A stretch of DNA of 64,000 nucleotides, taken from positions 131,561,373 to 131,625,372 of the forward strand of contig OY987299.1 of NCBI GenBank assembly GCA_963920635.1, given 5' to 3'. The position numbers and the translations under genes were made by a program. Source of the stretch: Pseudeuparius sepicola. Its lineage: Eukaryota; Arthropoda; Insecta; Coleoptera; Anthribidae. Shown piece by piece: positions 54,275 through 63,768 of the stretch; within the stretch, counting starts at the first letter, position 1; every line of letters begins with the position of its first letter. Below the pieces are notes generated by a model. It saw only the letters and a program-made list of their open reading frames with translations. It was not told where the DNA came from and searched no databases.

Positions 54275-54993
54275 TAGTCCAAAGCACGAAAGAAAACGTT
54301 TCTAAAGAATGCGGGCAGCGTTGCGAGATTTCCTATACAAGTAGTCGTTATTTATTGGCGAATACAAGTTTTATCATATTGAAGCCGAATTTCTGAACTC
54401 TGTTATACCGAAAAAATACAGCTCGCATCACGGGACCACTTACCCATTTTTGTTTATCATTTATTTTTAACGCGGTGTGATAAAACACCTATTATATTTT
54501 TTTCAACATCGTGGCTTCTACCATCGCCTTTGAAATACGTCTACACAGCACTTCTGCGAAGGAGTCGGCTGACAAAACCAGTTAGCCAACGCGTTTTGTG
54601 CCTGTTTCTATAGTACGTAAAGTTAACTTCGTATTTGGGCTACCATACAGACCACATTTTTTAGGCCGCTGGCAAGTTTTTTCCGCCGTCTCAGAGAGCT
54701 CAGTGGCGTTTCGTATGTTCGGGAGTTAACGTGTGCAAAATGAGTAAACAGGGAAGAACGTTGCATTCTCAAGCACGAGAAATAATTGCCAATGTTATAA
54801 GGGTTTGCCTTCCTCCATAATCTAAGGCATCACCATTAAGAATAATATTAACAATAAATTAAATAACAATTATATGAAAATTAAGTCAGTGAGTTACACA
54901 AAATTGAGCTACGCCCGTGAATTGTGACTAATTCTATAATATTTGCGAGTTTTTCCTCCTTACGTCGCACGCATTTTGCCGTAAGGAGGACTA
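54275..54993 (+). mobile_element. D-family element copy 2, nested in C
   Basis: It runs from TAGTCC to GGACTA, 719 bp, the same length as copy 1 (9255-9973) and nearly identical. It was inserted at a TTA/TA site in the C element. It keeps a leader and the start of a transposase frame (see 54740). Confidence 0.8.
54740..54820 (+). pseudogene. transposase N-terminal stub in D element
   Basis: The ATG in GTGCAAAATGAG opens MSKQGRTLHSQAREIIANVI, followed by RVCLPP and stop: 26 residues. The pattern (short basic start, Q-x-R-E-I-I-x-N-V) resembles the extreme N-terminus of IS630-type insect transposases. It also resembles the start of the frame in the element next door (MPRKIGSQNLDKRAQGMV). Everything downstream, including the DNA-binding and DDE domains, is deleted. 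In D copy 1 the same frame stops after 13 codons. The preserved leader suggests that the family still carries its promoter. Confidence 0.5.
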
Positions 54994-54999
54994 TTTATA

Positions 55000-56277
55000 A
55001 AGCCTATTCATTTAATTTATACCCTGACGTCATCGATACCAGCATAACAGCGTTGCCAAACTTTATGACAAATTGCAAATACGAAGACTTCAGCTGCCAC
55101 AATATTTGACTTTTAAACCATTTACAAGTTAGTTAATGTACACTGTGTTTTCTTAATATGAAACCTTAATAGGCCATGTGAATAAAAATTAGGAAAAGCT
55201 TAATACCACAGGTATTCTGTGTTAATAGGTACTTAAAAATTAAAAAAAAAATGAAAAAAGTTCACTATTTCCGAATAATTAATTTAAAAAAATTTTTGGA
55301 CCATCTGATGCGCCTTTATGTAAAAATAAAGCAGTGGAAATTTACAAAGAAAATATTTCCCTTAATTCAAAATCTTGGAAAATCTTGGAAAATCCATGTT
55401 TCTTCCAAGTAAACAAACTCTCGTGTTTCTTCTCTTTTTGCTTGCATATGATTTCTTAAAAATTTAATACGTTTTATAGCAATATTATAGGCACCTCCAT
55501 AAAGTCCACGTCGAGGATCATCTTTGCGGTACTTAAATCCAATGTTCCTCAATATTTTCCATAAAGATGTTCTACCACCATGAAAAATATCTCTTTCTTC
55601 TAATTTCGCTTTTAGGGCGTTCACTGTAAAGTGCTTTTCTAAAAGAATAATTATAAAATTAAACGCATATTGGGGCAAATTGGCAAAATTCTTTAACATA
55701 CTGTCCCTATATACATTTCATATATCACATTTCGGATTGCTGTCTGTTCGAAATCATCAATGTTGACTAGGTACAGGTTTTTTCTTTCTCTCCTTGCAGT
55801 TCGAGTAGCTGGTCCTTTTGAAATAATTGTTTTGACCGTGTCAAAACTAATTCCTAGAGCTGCTGCAACCCTCTTAAATAGAAACAAAAATATGATTTTT
55901 TAGAAATTATCGAAATTTATATCAGTGAAATAAAATAAAAAGTACTTACATCTTTTACAGCACAAAGCGGAAGCAGCGGACCCCCGTTTTCCCTTTCCCT
56001 CTCAAAATATTCGCTCAAAGCACGCACCATACCCTGCGCGCGTTTATCAAGGTTTTGAGAACCTATCTTGCGCGGCATTTTTAAAATTAAGTGACAAACG
56101 AAAACATTTTAACGAAAAATTTGAATATTATTATTGCAACCCAGCCCTATTATGCCAACATGACAGATGAAAATTAACTATTATTTGTGTGGCATTTTTG
56201 TAGTGTCACTAGAATTTATATTGGCAGCAAAAAACACCAAACGATGACGTCAGGGTATAAATTAAATGAATAGGCTT
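55000..56277 (-). mobile_element. IS630/Tc1-mariner-type element, truncated transposase, TA duplication
   Basis: Perfect terminal inverted repeats of about 36 bp start AAGCCTATTCATTTAATTTA, end with the complement at 56277, and are flanked by TA (54998-54999 and 56278-56279). The 1278 bp encode on the minus strand the N-terminal half of a transposase with at least one intron. The C-terminal catalytic half is replaced by non-coding AT-rich sequence (55010-55366). It inserted just beyond D copy 2, inside C copy 2, and is the youngest layer of this nest. Confidence 0.85.
55367..56078 (-). pseudogene. IS630-type transposase, N-terminal part, spliced and truncated
   Basis: Exon 1 (55950-56078) reads MPRKIGSQNLDKRAQGMVRA, LSEYFERERENGGPLLPLCA, VKD and ends at GTAAGT. 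A 77-base intron (55873-55949) ends TTTAAG. Exon 2 continues RVAAALGISFDTVKTIISKG, a helix-turn-helix typical of this superfamily. It then runs to VIYEMYIGTVC-stop, where a frameshift or second intron intervenes. The frame 55367-55699 continues KHFTVNALKAKLEERDIFHG, TSLWKILRNIGFKYRKDD and, near its end, FVYLEETWIF. The last motif sits where the first catalytic Asp (normally D-E-T) is expected; here it is Glu-Glu-Thr. The protein stops about 7 residues later, so the other catalytic acids are absent. Confidence 0.65.
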
Positions 56278-56425
56278 TAGTAGTTATTCATTGTGCAAAT
56301 GGGCTCGTTACTGACCTGGACTTATGACCCGGTTGCATCTTTTGCTATGCATTGATGCCAACTTAGGACGGCGAAATTACCAATTGACAGTCCCAGTAAG
56401 GACTTCTTAAAATAATTAGACTATA

Positions 56426-57201
56426 TGATGATTCGCTGATTCGCTACAGAGCCTTAGGGCTTAACCTGCGTCTTTAGGGCTAACTTAACGACTACTAATT
56501 CTTACAAAAATTCGACGCCTCTTATTTTGAGGTTCTTGATATAAATACATATATCAGTCGAAGTAAATAATCATTCTCCAACGTAGGTAACTCCGAGTGT
56601 GGAAAGGTTTTTCTCTCGACAATGCAAACCTGGCACCGCGGCACGTGCGCAGATGCGCCGATTGTTCCAGCCGCGTCGGCGGCTGGACGGGGACGCGTTC
56701 GGCAACGGTCGCGTGCCGACGCCGGCCGTCGGGACGCCCCTATGCGGGGGCGTCGTAAGGGCGAAAGTGGCGCGCGCCGCGCCGGCCATTGTGAGGTGGC
56801 GCGCAGGTGGTCGGGGTCGCCCTTTTGTCGATCCCGGGCTTTCGACGGGAGGTCCCGTAGGTAACTAGAGGTATAGGTGGGCTTGTTTTGCACCGACGGT
56901 GTTTATTTTGTCGGGAATTTGTTTCCACTCAAACAATCTAAAATTATACTGTCACTGCCACTGATTGGCGAAAATATTCTGTGAGTGACACAAAAGCTCA
57001 CACCTCCGAATTACCGAAGTCGTCAGGTTCTAGTGGATTTTGAAGGCGAATAATAATTATTGTAACTAGAAATTCGCCCACATGCGGTGGCGCGCCTGCG
57101 GCGGGCGGTGGCTTGGCCGCCGCAACCTTCTTTACTGCACCTCACTCAGAAATGTTACGTAGTGAAGAAAATGGAGTGTTGAAAACAAACTAGCGAAGTG
57201 G
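56426..57201. other. CpG-rich island between two C-family elements
   Basis: 56600-56870 is very GC- and CpG-rich (GCCGCGTCGGCGGCTGGACG; GGCGCGCGCCGCGCCGGCC), with frames open on both strands (72-123 codons) but no recognised domain. A second CpG-rich patch lies at 57080-57125. The rest is ordinary. In an AT-rich genome this is the sharpest composition peak in the window. It could be a promoter-type island, a GC-rich exon or foreign DNA. Confidence 0.4.
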
Positions 57202-58321
57202 TATACCCCGATTACTGTAAGAAGTCCCGATTTTGTCAGATGACATTCTCCACAAAATCCCCAGGAATTTTCTGTTAACCGCATAGGTATAACATTGGAA
57301 TATGCGCCGCAACCAGTTAATGACGTCACTCATTGATTTATGATGTGAAAAATTACCCAAGTGATACGAAAAAAAGAACATAATAAAATAAAAACCCTAG
57401 TGCAATCACGATTATACCGCTACAAATAAAAATAACTATGACTACAATTCATTTTAATAATAATTTCAAACGTCATGGAAACACTTTCATTTTTCTATTT
57501 TGGTATAATCAGCTACTTGCGGCTGCGTCTATGGTGTGTACTCAGGCAAATTTTATTTCGATGTTGTGAAAGTGACAGTGAAAATTTTCCGGATCGTTCA
57601 AAAAGGTTCAAACTTTGGGCAGTGAAAATATTCGCGGGTTTTGTACGTTTCGTGAGTTTTACCGTATCTGTGTTTGTCTTGTTCGTGTTATTAGTAGTTA
57701 TTCATTGTGCAAATGGGCTCATTACTGACCTGGACTTATGACCCGGTTGCATTTTTTTCTGCATTGATGCCAACTGAGGATGGCGAAATTACCAATTGAC
57801 AGTCCCAGTACACGGAGAAAAAAATATATTTAAGGCTAAAATAAAAATAATAATCGTATTAGGAAATTTAATACTATATGACGGCACAGCAATACTATAT
57901 TTTACAAAGTAAAATATCGGCTGTATTATAAGAGCAAATATACTGGTGTTTGGGTTAACAACTTGTATGCGTTTTAAATCTAAAACTAACATGATATCAC
58001 ATAATATTCAGAATTTTAATTTTAACTATTTGTTATATTCTTTATTAATAAAGCGTATAATAGTTTTAAAAATATTTTTCTAGCGTGCAATATTACTTAT
58101 TATACAATTTAATAAATATATATTTGTTTATAATGCCCAAATATTCAGGAAAAAATATACCTATGCATATTAGCAGTGAAAATATTGAATTAATAATAAT
58201 AATAATAATAATCCTCACCCCCACAATACTCCAAACTAGGAGTACCCCAGAAACAACCACATGCTTGTACGGGGGAGGGGGGCAATTACTATTATTTTGT
58301 CTTCGTTGCCATTTGCATGTT

Positions 58322-58651
58322 ACTTTAAATATGATATCAAATTCTCAAGAGTGGTCGATGGAAATATTCCAGACGTTTTTGCTGATTGTACCCGTAAGCA
58401 TCTTCAGTGACGACTCGTCCTATGGTGGATCGCAATTTATTATCAGTAAGATTGGCACTAGATATTATACATATGATGTACAGTTACAATCTCTCAATGG
58501 ACGAGTCACCACTAAAGATGCTCTCCAGTTAGGTATGATTAGCGAAATTCTAGAACATTTCCTTCGACCAGGGCGCAACAGCCCAGAAATTCCTTCTCAC
58601 ATGGAAAACATTCCTGAAAGTTTAAAAATAAGAGAAATAAAAATTACCTAG
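58322..58651 (+). CDS. unidentified open frame in element E (possible captured exon)
   Basis: An open frame (longest from ATG 58085, 188 codons) ends at 58651. Its first 80 codons are AT-rich and include a Q repeat segment (58235-58320), so I regard only the part from about 58322 as possibly genuine. It contains SNSQEWSMEIFQTFLLIVPV, SIFSDDSSYGGSQFIISKIG, TRYYTYDVQLQSLNGRVTTK and LEHFLRPGRNSPEIPSHMEN. Codon use is gene-like. AG dinucleotides that could serve as acceptors occur at CTCAAG, TTCCAG and TCTTCAG near 58350-58405. I recognise no domain; it may belong to the element's own protein or to a captured host exon. Confidence 0.35.
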   Translation, partial: TLNMISNSQEWSMEIFQTFLLIVPVSIFSDDSSYGGSQFIISKIGTRYYTYDVQLQSLNGRVTTKDALQLGMISEILEHFLRPGRNSPEIPSHMENIPESLKIREIKIT

Positions 58652-59650
58652 AGGGAGAATTTAATAAAAAATACGAGTATTTATGTACTTACTTACATTT
58701 GCATCGAGGGGAATTCAATAAAATTCATATTTAACAAACGCCCATTTATTTTAACGTTATTAAACAAGTTTAAGTAATTCTAGTTCTTATTATTTAAATA
58801 CATAACTTCCCAAATAAACTTATTTATTCATGAACTTATCAAAATTTGCTATAAAAACTTATGGCAAAAAATTTTAACAAAATTCCTTTGGAACATTTTA
58901 AAAAATAACGATTCTTATCCGTAGTTCGGAATAAATAAAAAAATGCCCTTACTAAGTATTGGATATTGGATGTAATAAGCCTTCATGCCCATTATAAAGT
59001 AAACATAAAAGGAATGCGCACCATCACAGAAACAGTCCAAGAAGCTTAACTAAATTCACCACATCTGAGTCCACAGAGCACAATAAATGAATTAACAATA
59101 ATGCCGAATGCCGATCACATTGTGGAAAAACTTATTTTCAAATAAGTAGTTTCACTTACTACTCGATAATAAATGTAAGTTGGATATTTCGCTACTTTAC
59201 AGGCATTTGCTCTAACTGATCATAGCTGTTTACGCAACGAAAGTGCGACACCAAGTGACCAGCTCAAGTTCAGACACCAGGCCCAAAGACGCCCCTCTCC
59301 AATATATATTTTTATTTAATAAATTTGGATTTTTTAAATTTAATTACTTGCGTTTTAATACACTGGAATGATATTAAATGTTCTATTCATTGGTAAAATA
59401 TCTGCATTCTAGAAATTTATATTTAAAATATGTATATTACAATAGAATAATATATCAAAATTCAATTAAACGAATTTAATAAAAAGTAAAAAGCAAATGA
59501 TTAAATATAAAACATTCTATATTACTATTTTGTAATATAAAAATATGTTAGCTGATATTGACGGGTGTTATAAAATTAAAATTAAATTGTTTTGCATTTT
59601 AACAAAATATTTTCGTTAAAATACGCTTTTTGTATATTATCTGGCAAATT
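58652..59650. other. non-coding AT-rich interior of element E
   Basis: No gene, repeat terminus or RNA recognised. Long AT-rich runs resembling intron or 3' sequence. Confidence 0.45.
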
Positions 59651-59693
59651 TTGCTCCGTGTAAGGACTTCTTAAAATAATTTGACTATAAATG

Positions 59694-59823
59694 TGATTAT
59701 TAGTAGGTTATGGTGAGTACTGCGTTATTAAGAAGTGGTGTGTTGTGTCGTGAAAGTATAGTGAAGCGTAAACACAAATTGGTTAAGTGGTACTTGTGAT
59801 TATTACTACGTTATGGTGAGTGC
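59694..59823 (+). repeat. direct repeat with GTTATGGTGAGT, 103 bases apart
   Basis: GTGATTATTAGTAGGTTATG and GTGATTATTACTACGTTATG (59694 and 59797) are each followed by GTGAGT, which is a good splice-donor sequence. They may mark alternative leaders of a transcript or a small duplication. No first exon with a protein frame is apparent. Confidence 0.45.
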
Positions 59824-59981
59824 CTCTGTACTAGGTGAATCTTGATATTATTCTTTATGCGAGATGTTGGGCTTCAGGCGAACACTATTTCAAAGGAAAT
59901 AGTCAGCAGTTTGTATAGATCATAAACATGATAATTAAAAGTAATGCGTAATCGTCGGTAACATTCTGGATGGAACATACA

Positions 59982-60634
59982 TACAGTGTGTCCCAATTTG
60001 ATACTGGACACCTCAGAAATATATGAAGGGCAAGGAAAACAAAATGGTCTCTATTTTTTTATTGGTAGTACCGAGGGAGAGTATCTCATAGGCGGTGGTA
60101 TTTGGATGGGGTAATTATTTCATGGCCTGCTATGATTTTTTAAAATAGCAAATTTTCTAGAAACCCTATTAGGGATTTTTTTACGACAAAATGTTACTAA
60201 GAAAACTTGTTCAGAATGAAAACTGAGTAGACTCGCAAAATTTCAAAAGGCGCCTACTTTGATTTTCAGATGTATCTCCCACTTTTTTCTTAGAAAAGTG
60301 TCCTTTCTGGAGCTTTCACGTCAAAATTTTATTTTTTCACGATGATCAAGTTTTCTTAATAATATTTTGACATTAAAGTTCCAGAAAGGACACATTTCTA
60401 AGAAAAAAGTGGGAGAAAAAGGCGAAAAAGCTAAAAATCAAAGTAGGCCTAGACCTTTGAAACTTTGCAATTCTCCTCAGTTTTTCATTCTGGCAAGTAT
60501 TCTTAATAACATTTTGTCGCAAAAAAATCCCTAATTGAAAATTAGCTATTTAGCAATAAAAAAATAGAGACCATTTGTTTTCCTTGTCCTTCATATAGTT
60601 CTGAGGTGTCCAGTATCAAATTGGACACACTGTA
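59982..60634. mobile_element. M-family foldback, copy 2
   Basis: It begins TACAGTGTGTCCCAATTTGA and ends with the complement CCAATTTGATACTGG... reversed at 60634. It shares CGACAAAATGTTACTAAGAA and GGAGCTTTCACGTC with copy 1 (34760-35490). The right arm has lost about 60 bases relative to the left. Confidence 0.85.
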
Positions 60635-60779
60635 TAGTTCTTTGAAGGTATAGGTAAGGAAGTAGGGAAGAAATCCTGTTTTGCGCTTCCGCTTCCAAAA
60701 CAGGTTTCTCCAACACCCAAACAAAACAAACCGTTTTTTTTTTACCCATAACTCAGAGCAGAGCCTACATAATAACCCC

Positions 60780-61250
60780 AGCGCATGCAGATGAGAACTT
60801 CCCTTGAAAAAATTGAAATAAATCGGATAATTTTACGAGCGTTTTTGTTCCCGGGGTGGCACGCTATTGCCGCGCATTATATACCCGCCGGGGTATAAAC
60901 TTTTACGACTCTAGTGAAAATCGCGTTTACGATTTTTTTTGCGGCGTTCGTTAGCGTTTTACGACGAGGGGGGGGGATCGAATATGGAACTATTAGGATG
61001 CGATTCTTTCCTCATTATCGGGGCACGAACGGTAGGACCGTTACGGGCGTAAAATTTTTAGTGTGCCGATGATGGCTTCATTTTTTGAACCGGTACGGTG
61101 CTGGCGGATTAACTTACACTATATAATGGGCGCTATGAAGTCAGGTACCAGGACAATGGTTTTTAACGTTGAACTTGTTGAAAAATTGTCATCGCAGTTT
61201 GCACCGATCTTCGACCAGCTTTCTCAATATTGGTCATGTTTAATATTACA
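60780..61250. promoter_or_regulatory. candidate cis-regulatory segment with TTTACG cluster
   Basis: Between about 60829 and 61052 there are five TTTACG(A/C/CG)-type sites: TTTTACGAGC, TTTTACGACT, GTTTACGATT, TTTTACGACG and the reverse CGTAAAA. TTTACGA resembles posterior Hox (Abd-B type) and Caudal-type homeodomain sites. The segment is GC-richer than its flanks, non-repetitive and has no long open frame. Function is inferred from motif density only. Confidence 0.35.
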
Positions 61251-61498
61251 TACAGGGTGAAACTAATCACATTTACCACTTCATTAATTTGTTTTCACTT
61301 TTTACAATAATACTTTCACGGAACAGCGTAGGTATATTACCTACTTCTTAATGACGTAGATATTTTTGCCAAAATTATCATTTGCAGTGCATTTTGCTAC
61401 TCTTCTCGGAAAATGTTCCACTTTAAGAGCCTCAGCCAAAGCTAAATAAATTTTTAATTCGATTTCAAATATATGAAACGTAAAGATGGAATTCAAAA
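61251..61498. other. AT-rich spacer with orphan terminus
   Basis: A lone TACAGGGTGAAACTAATCAC lies at about 61252. No partner, no gene. Confidence 0.4.
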
Positions 61499-62652
61499 TA
61501 CAGGGTGATTCAGTTTTATTCTGCGACACTTCAACAGGTGATAGAAAACCAAAAAATAACCGCACTTTCTTTTATAAACTATATCATTTTAGGGCCTTAT
61601 TAAAAAGTTACAGGGTGTTAAAGTTTTAAGAAACGCGCATGTGGTCTTTATTGAATATTTACCAAACTAGTTGAGATATTTAAGTCATATTTGGTACACG
61701 TTATAACGGCATGGGTTAGCATAAAACCTGTTAATATCAAACACCTTGAACAACCAGTGGCGTAGAAGTAGGCAATTAGTATAATTGTTTTTAGAAAAAA
61801 AGAACCACCTTGTATAGAAATAAAATGTATTCAATTTCTTATGTAAATTTTAATTTTAAACAAAAATGCCCTCAAGGTAATTTTTCGTAAGTATGTGTCA
61901 TGGTTTCGTGGCAAATTTGATTTTTTTTATTATTTCGGGGTATTTCTGAAAAATTATCTAAAAAATTTGCTCCATAAGTAACACTTAAAGTAGAAATAAT
62001 GTGTGTGCTACCTGAAATAAAGTAACTTTTTTCAATAAACTTACGTATTTAAGGCTATACTTTTGAAGATACAGGGTCTAATACATTTAAGGAAGATACA
62101 ATTAATGTTACGCTCTGTATCTTGAAAAGTAAAACCTTGAATATGGGTAAGTTTATTGGGAAAAGTTATTGTATTTAAAGTAAGAAACACATTTTTTCTG
62201 CTTTGAGTGTTACTTATGGAGCGAAGTTTTAAGTTAATTTTTTAGAAGTACCCGAAATAATACGAAAAAATCAAATTTGCTATGAAACCATGACACATAT
62301 GAAAAAATGCCAAGAGAACATGAATACATTTTATTGCTATACAAGGTGGTTCATTTTTTTTTTTCTAAAAACAATAATAGATACTAATTACCCACTTCTA
62401 CGCCACTGGTCGTTCAAGGTGTTTGATATTAACAGGTTTTATGCTAACCTATTCCTTTATAACGTGTACCAAATATGACTTAAATATCTCAACTAGTTTG
62501 GTAAATATTCAATAAATTCCACATATTTCTTACAACTTTAACACCCTGTAACTTTTTTTATAAAGGATATAGTTTATAGAAGAAAGTGCGGTTATCTTTT
62601 TGTTTTCTATCACCTGTTGAAGTGTCGCAGGATAAAACTGAATCACCCTGTA
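61499..62652. mobile_element. W-family foldback, intact
   Basis: It begins TACAGGGTGATTCAGTTTTA and ends with the complement at 62652. The arms are about 520 bases, and each includes an inner TACAGGGTGTTAAAG-type tip and a GTGGCGTAGAAGT segment. The loop is near 62020-62100. A lone left arm is at 20111-20658. Confidence 0.88.
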
Positions 62653-62779
62653 TAGCATTAACTGAAAAGGAAAGTATTTACCGTTCGTTGAACAAACAAT
62701 ATCAATATCTACAATTATAGACGTCTCGTTACCGGTCCTTCATCTTTAAATCCCATTTTCAGTCAGTAGATGAGGACTA
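62653..62779. other. short spacer before truncated hAT copy 3
   Basis: Ordinary sequence. The hAT homology begins abruptly near 62780. Confidence 0.4.
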
Positions 62780-62834
62780 ACTTTAAATGAAATGGATAAA
62801 TTAATTTCGTTCCTCTGCGCTAAATCTAAAACCA

Positions 62835-63035
62835 TTAAAGAAGAAATCTTCGGCTTTTTCTTTTAAATATATCCACTACTTCATCTGCATGAATTTCTGT
62901 TCCATAGTGAATGTTCATTAGAGCCAAACCATTAAGTCTGTTTTCACTTGTAGTGTTTCGTAAATAGTTTTTCAGTCTCCTTAGGCTCGAGAAAGACCTT
63001 TCTGGGGTAGCAGTGGATACAGGAATGGTAGCCAA
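62835..63035 (-). pseudogene. hAT dimerisation domain (copy 3)
   Basis: The 66-codon frame starts MATIPVSTATPERSFSSLRR and then runs identically to copy 1 to SRRFLL. An upstream stop, caused by a one-base change in AGGCTAAAGG (GATAAAGG in copy 1), shortens the frame relative to the 99 codons of copy 1. It retains the ERSFS and RLNGLALM signatures of hAT transposases. The catalytic part is deleted as in the other copies. Confidence 0.8.
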
Positions 63036-63099
63036 GATTTGTAGTAATGTGTAAATATTAGGCTAAAGGTTTTTATCGCACATATCTAGGCATTCCAAA

Positions 63100-63441
63100 C
63101 TAGATTTCGGGGTAGGCAGTCTTCTTATCAGCATGCAAGGTAGCTGAAGCTTTGATAGCTAAATCCAAATTTGTTTCTTTATTAGAAACCCCTTGACCTT
63201 GACTACACCACTTTTTCCAGTAGTCCATACCTTTAAGTTTATCACCCTTCCTTTTTTTCCCCTCCATTTTTCGACAGTAATAATGATTCACGTATCCATC
63301 CTTAACAAGGTCATCGAATAACAGCGCACTAAAATTACTCACTGACACGGTACACTTAATTCTCTTCACTATTCGTTCACCACTTTTCACTTTTATTCGC
63401 TTCGAGTTCGCATGGAACAATACTGCCGTAAGCGCGGTCAC
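63100..63441 (-). pseudogene. hAT transposase N-terminal fragment (copy 3, longest frame)
   Basis: 113 codons. The additional N-terminal part (MTALTAVLFHANSKRIKVKS, GERIVKRIKCTVSVSNFS) is the leader translated in frame, open here but closed in copies 1 and 2. It is therefore probably leader rather than protein. From SNFSALL onward it matches copy 1, with changes DGYVNHY for DRYVNHY and KLKGMD for KPKGMD. It ends in the same HADKKTAYPEI. Confidence 0.55.
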
Positions 63442-63512
63442 GCGCCGCGGCGCCGCTTATATAGCAGCCCAGTAGCCGTCCAGAAACTTCCACGAACTTC
63501 CACAAAGTTCCG
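63440..63512 (-). promoter_or_regulatory. heat-shock-like promoter of hAT copy 3
   Basis: Same arrangement as in copies 1 and 2. GAA/TTC modules lie at about 63480-63511, with TATATAA at 63457-63463 and the purine-rich leader beyond. The module sequence GAACTTTGTGGAAGTTCGTG, then GAAGTTTCTGG, agrees with copy 2. Confidence 0.6.
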
Positions 63513-63768
63513 CTCATTTCGACCGAGGGGCGTGGCGAATAATCGAGAAACAACGCAAAGTGTCCCTACAATACAAAATAGTTCGGCTGCAACTGCGTCT
63601 GCCTCTCGTCAAAAGATGGCGCTAGGCGCAACTATTACTACATATATTCAAACGTAATAATAATTTAACTCTTCACTCCTCGTATTTTTTCGGTATAATA
63701 TTAGGTAATATTTTGCTTATTTCGGGGGGGTTTGAACCCCCGAAACCCCCCCCTTGGCTACGCCCGTG

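Larger units (their letters stand above)
53788..56425. mobile_element. C-family element copy 2, split by D and IS630-type insertions
   Basis: The C sequence runs 53788-54274, is interrupted for 2.0 kb, and resumes at 56280 (GTAGTTATTCATTGTGCAAA), ending at about 56425. The missing join corresponds exactly to the uninterrupted GTTATTAGTAGTTATTC of copies 1 and 3. The 113-codon frame at 54055 spans the C/D junction and is therefore an artefact of nesting, although it looks long. Confidence 0.8.
57811..59660. mobile_element. E: 1.85-kb element with CACGGAG ends and TA duplication
   Basis: It begins CACGGAGAAAAAAATA and ends TTTTGCTCCGTG, with TA at 57809-57810 and 59661-59662. Its boundaries are certain because the interrupted C element is known intact elsewhere. 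It contains a 188-codon frame (58085-58651), a Q repeat segment and about 1 kb of AT-rich DNA. TA duplication suggests a Tc1/mariner-type mechanism, but the short CACGGAG end is not one I can assign. Confidence 0.75.
57202..59689. mobile_element. C-family element copy 3, split by element E
   Basis: It runs from TATACCCCGATTACTG at 57202 to CAGTCCCAG at 57808 and resumes TAAGGACTTCTTAAAATAAT at 59661, ending at about 59689. Element E sits at a TA inside it. An 88-codon frame (57475) follows the C leader and matches the beginning of the frame at 54055, but has no recognised domain. Confidence 0.85.
62780..63768 (-). mobile_element. hAT element copy 3, lacking its 3' end
   Basis: The right end CCTTGGCTACGCCCGTG is intact at 63768 and followed by CTTCAGTG, where a target duplication would be expected. 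Homology to copy 1 begins only at ACTTTAAATGAAATGG (62783), so about 125 bases with the other TIR are missing and the element cannot be excised normally. Otherwise collinear with copy 1, including the same internal deletion. Confidence 0.85.

Noticed and set aside
54055..54396. 113-codon plus-strand frame
   Set aside because: It crosses the junction between a C element and the inserted D element, so it is created by the nesting. The matching frames in other copies end differently.
56522..56893. 123-codon arginine/proline-rich minus frame in the CpG-rich island
   Set aside because: Several overlapping frames are open on both strands, as expected for GC-rich DNA. No domain, no splice signals.
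58085..58321. First part of the 188-codon frame, with an isoleucine run, as genuine protein
   Set aside because: The codons are an ATA/ATT-rich low-complexity run followed by a repeat segment (Q) also found at 44.1 kb in reverse. Only the later part looks gene-like.
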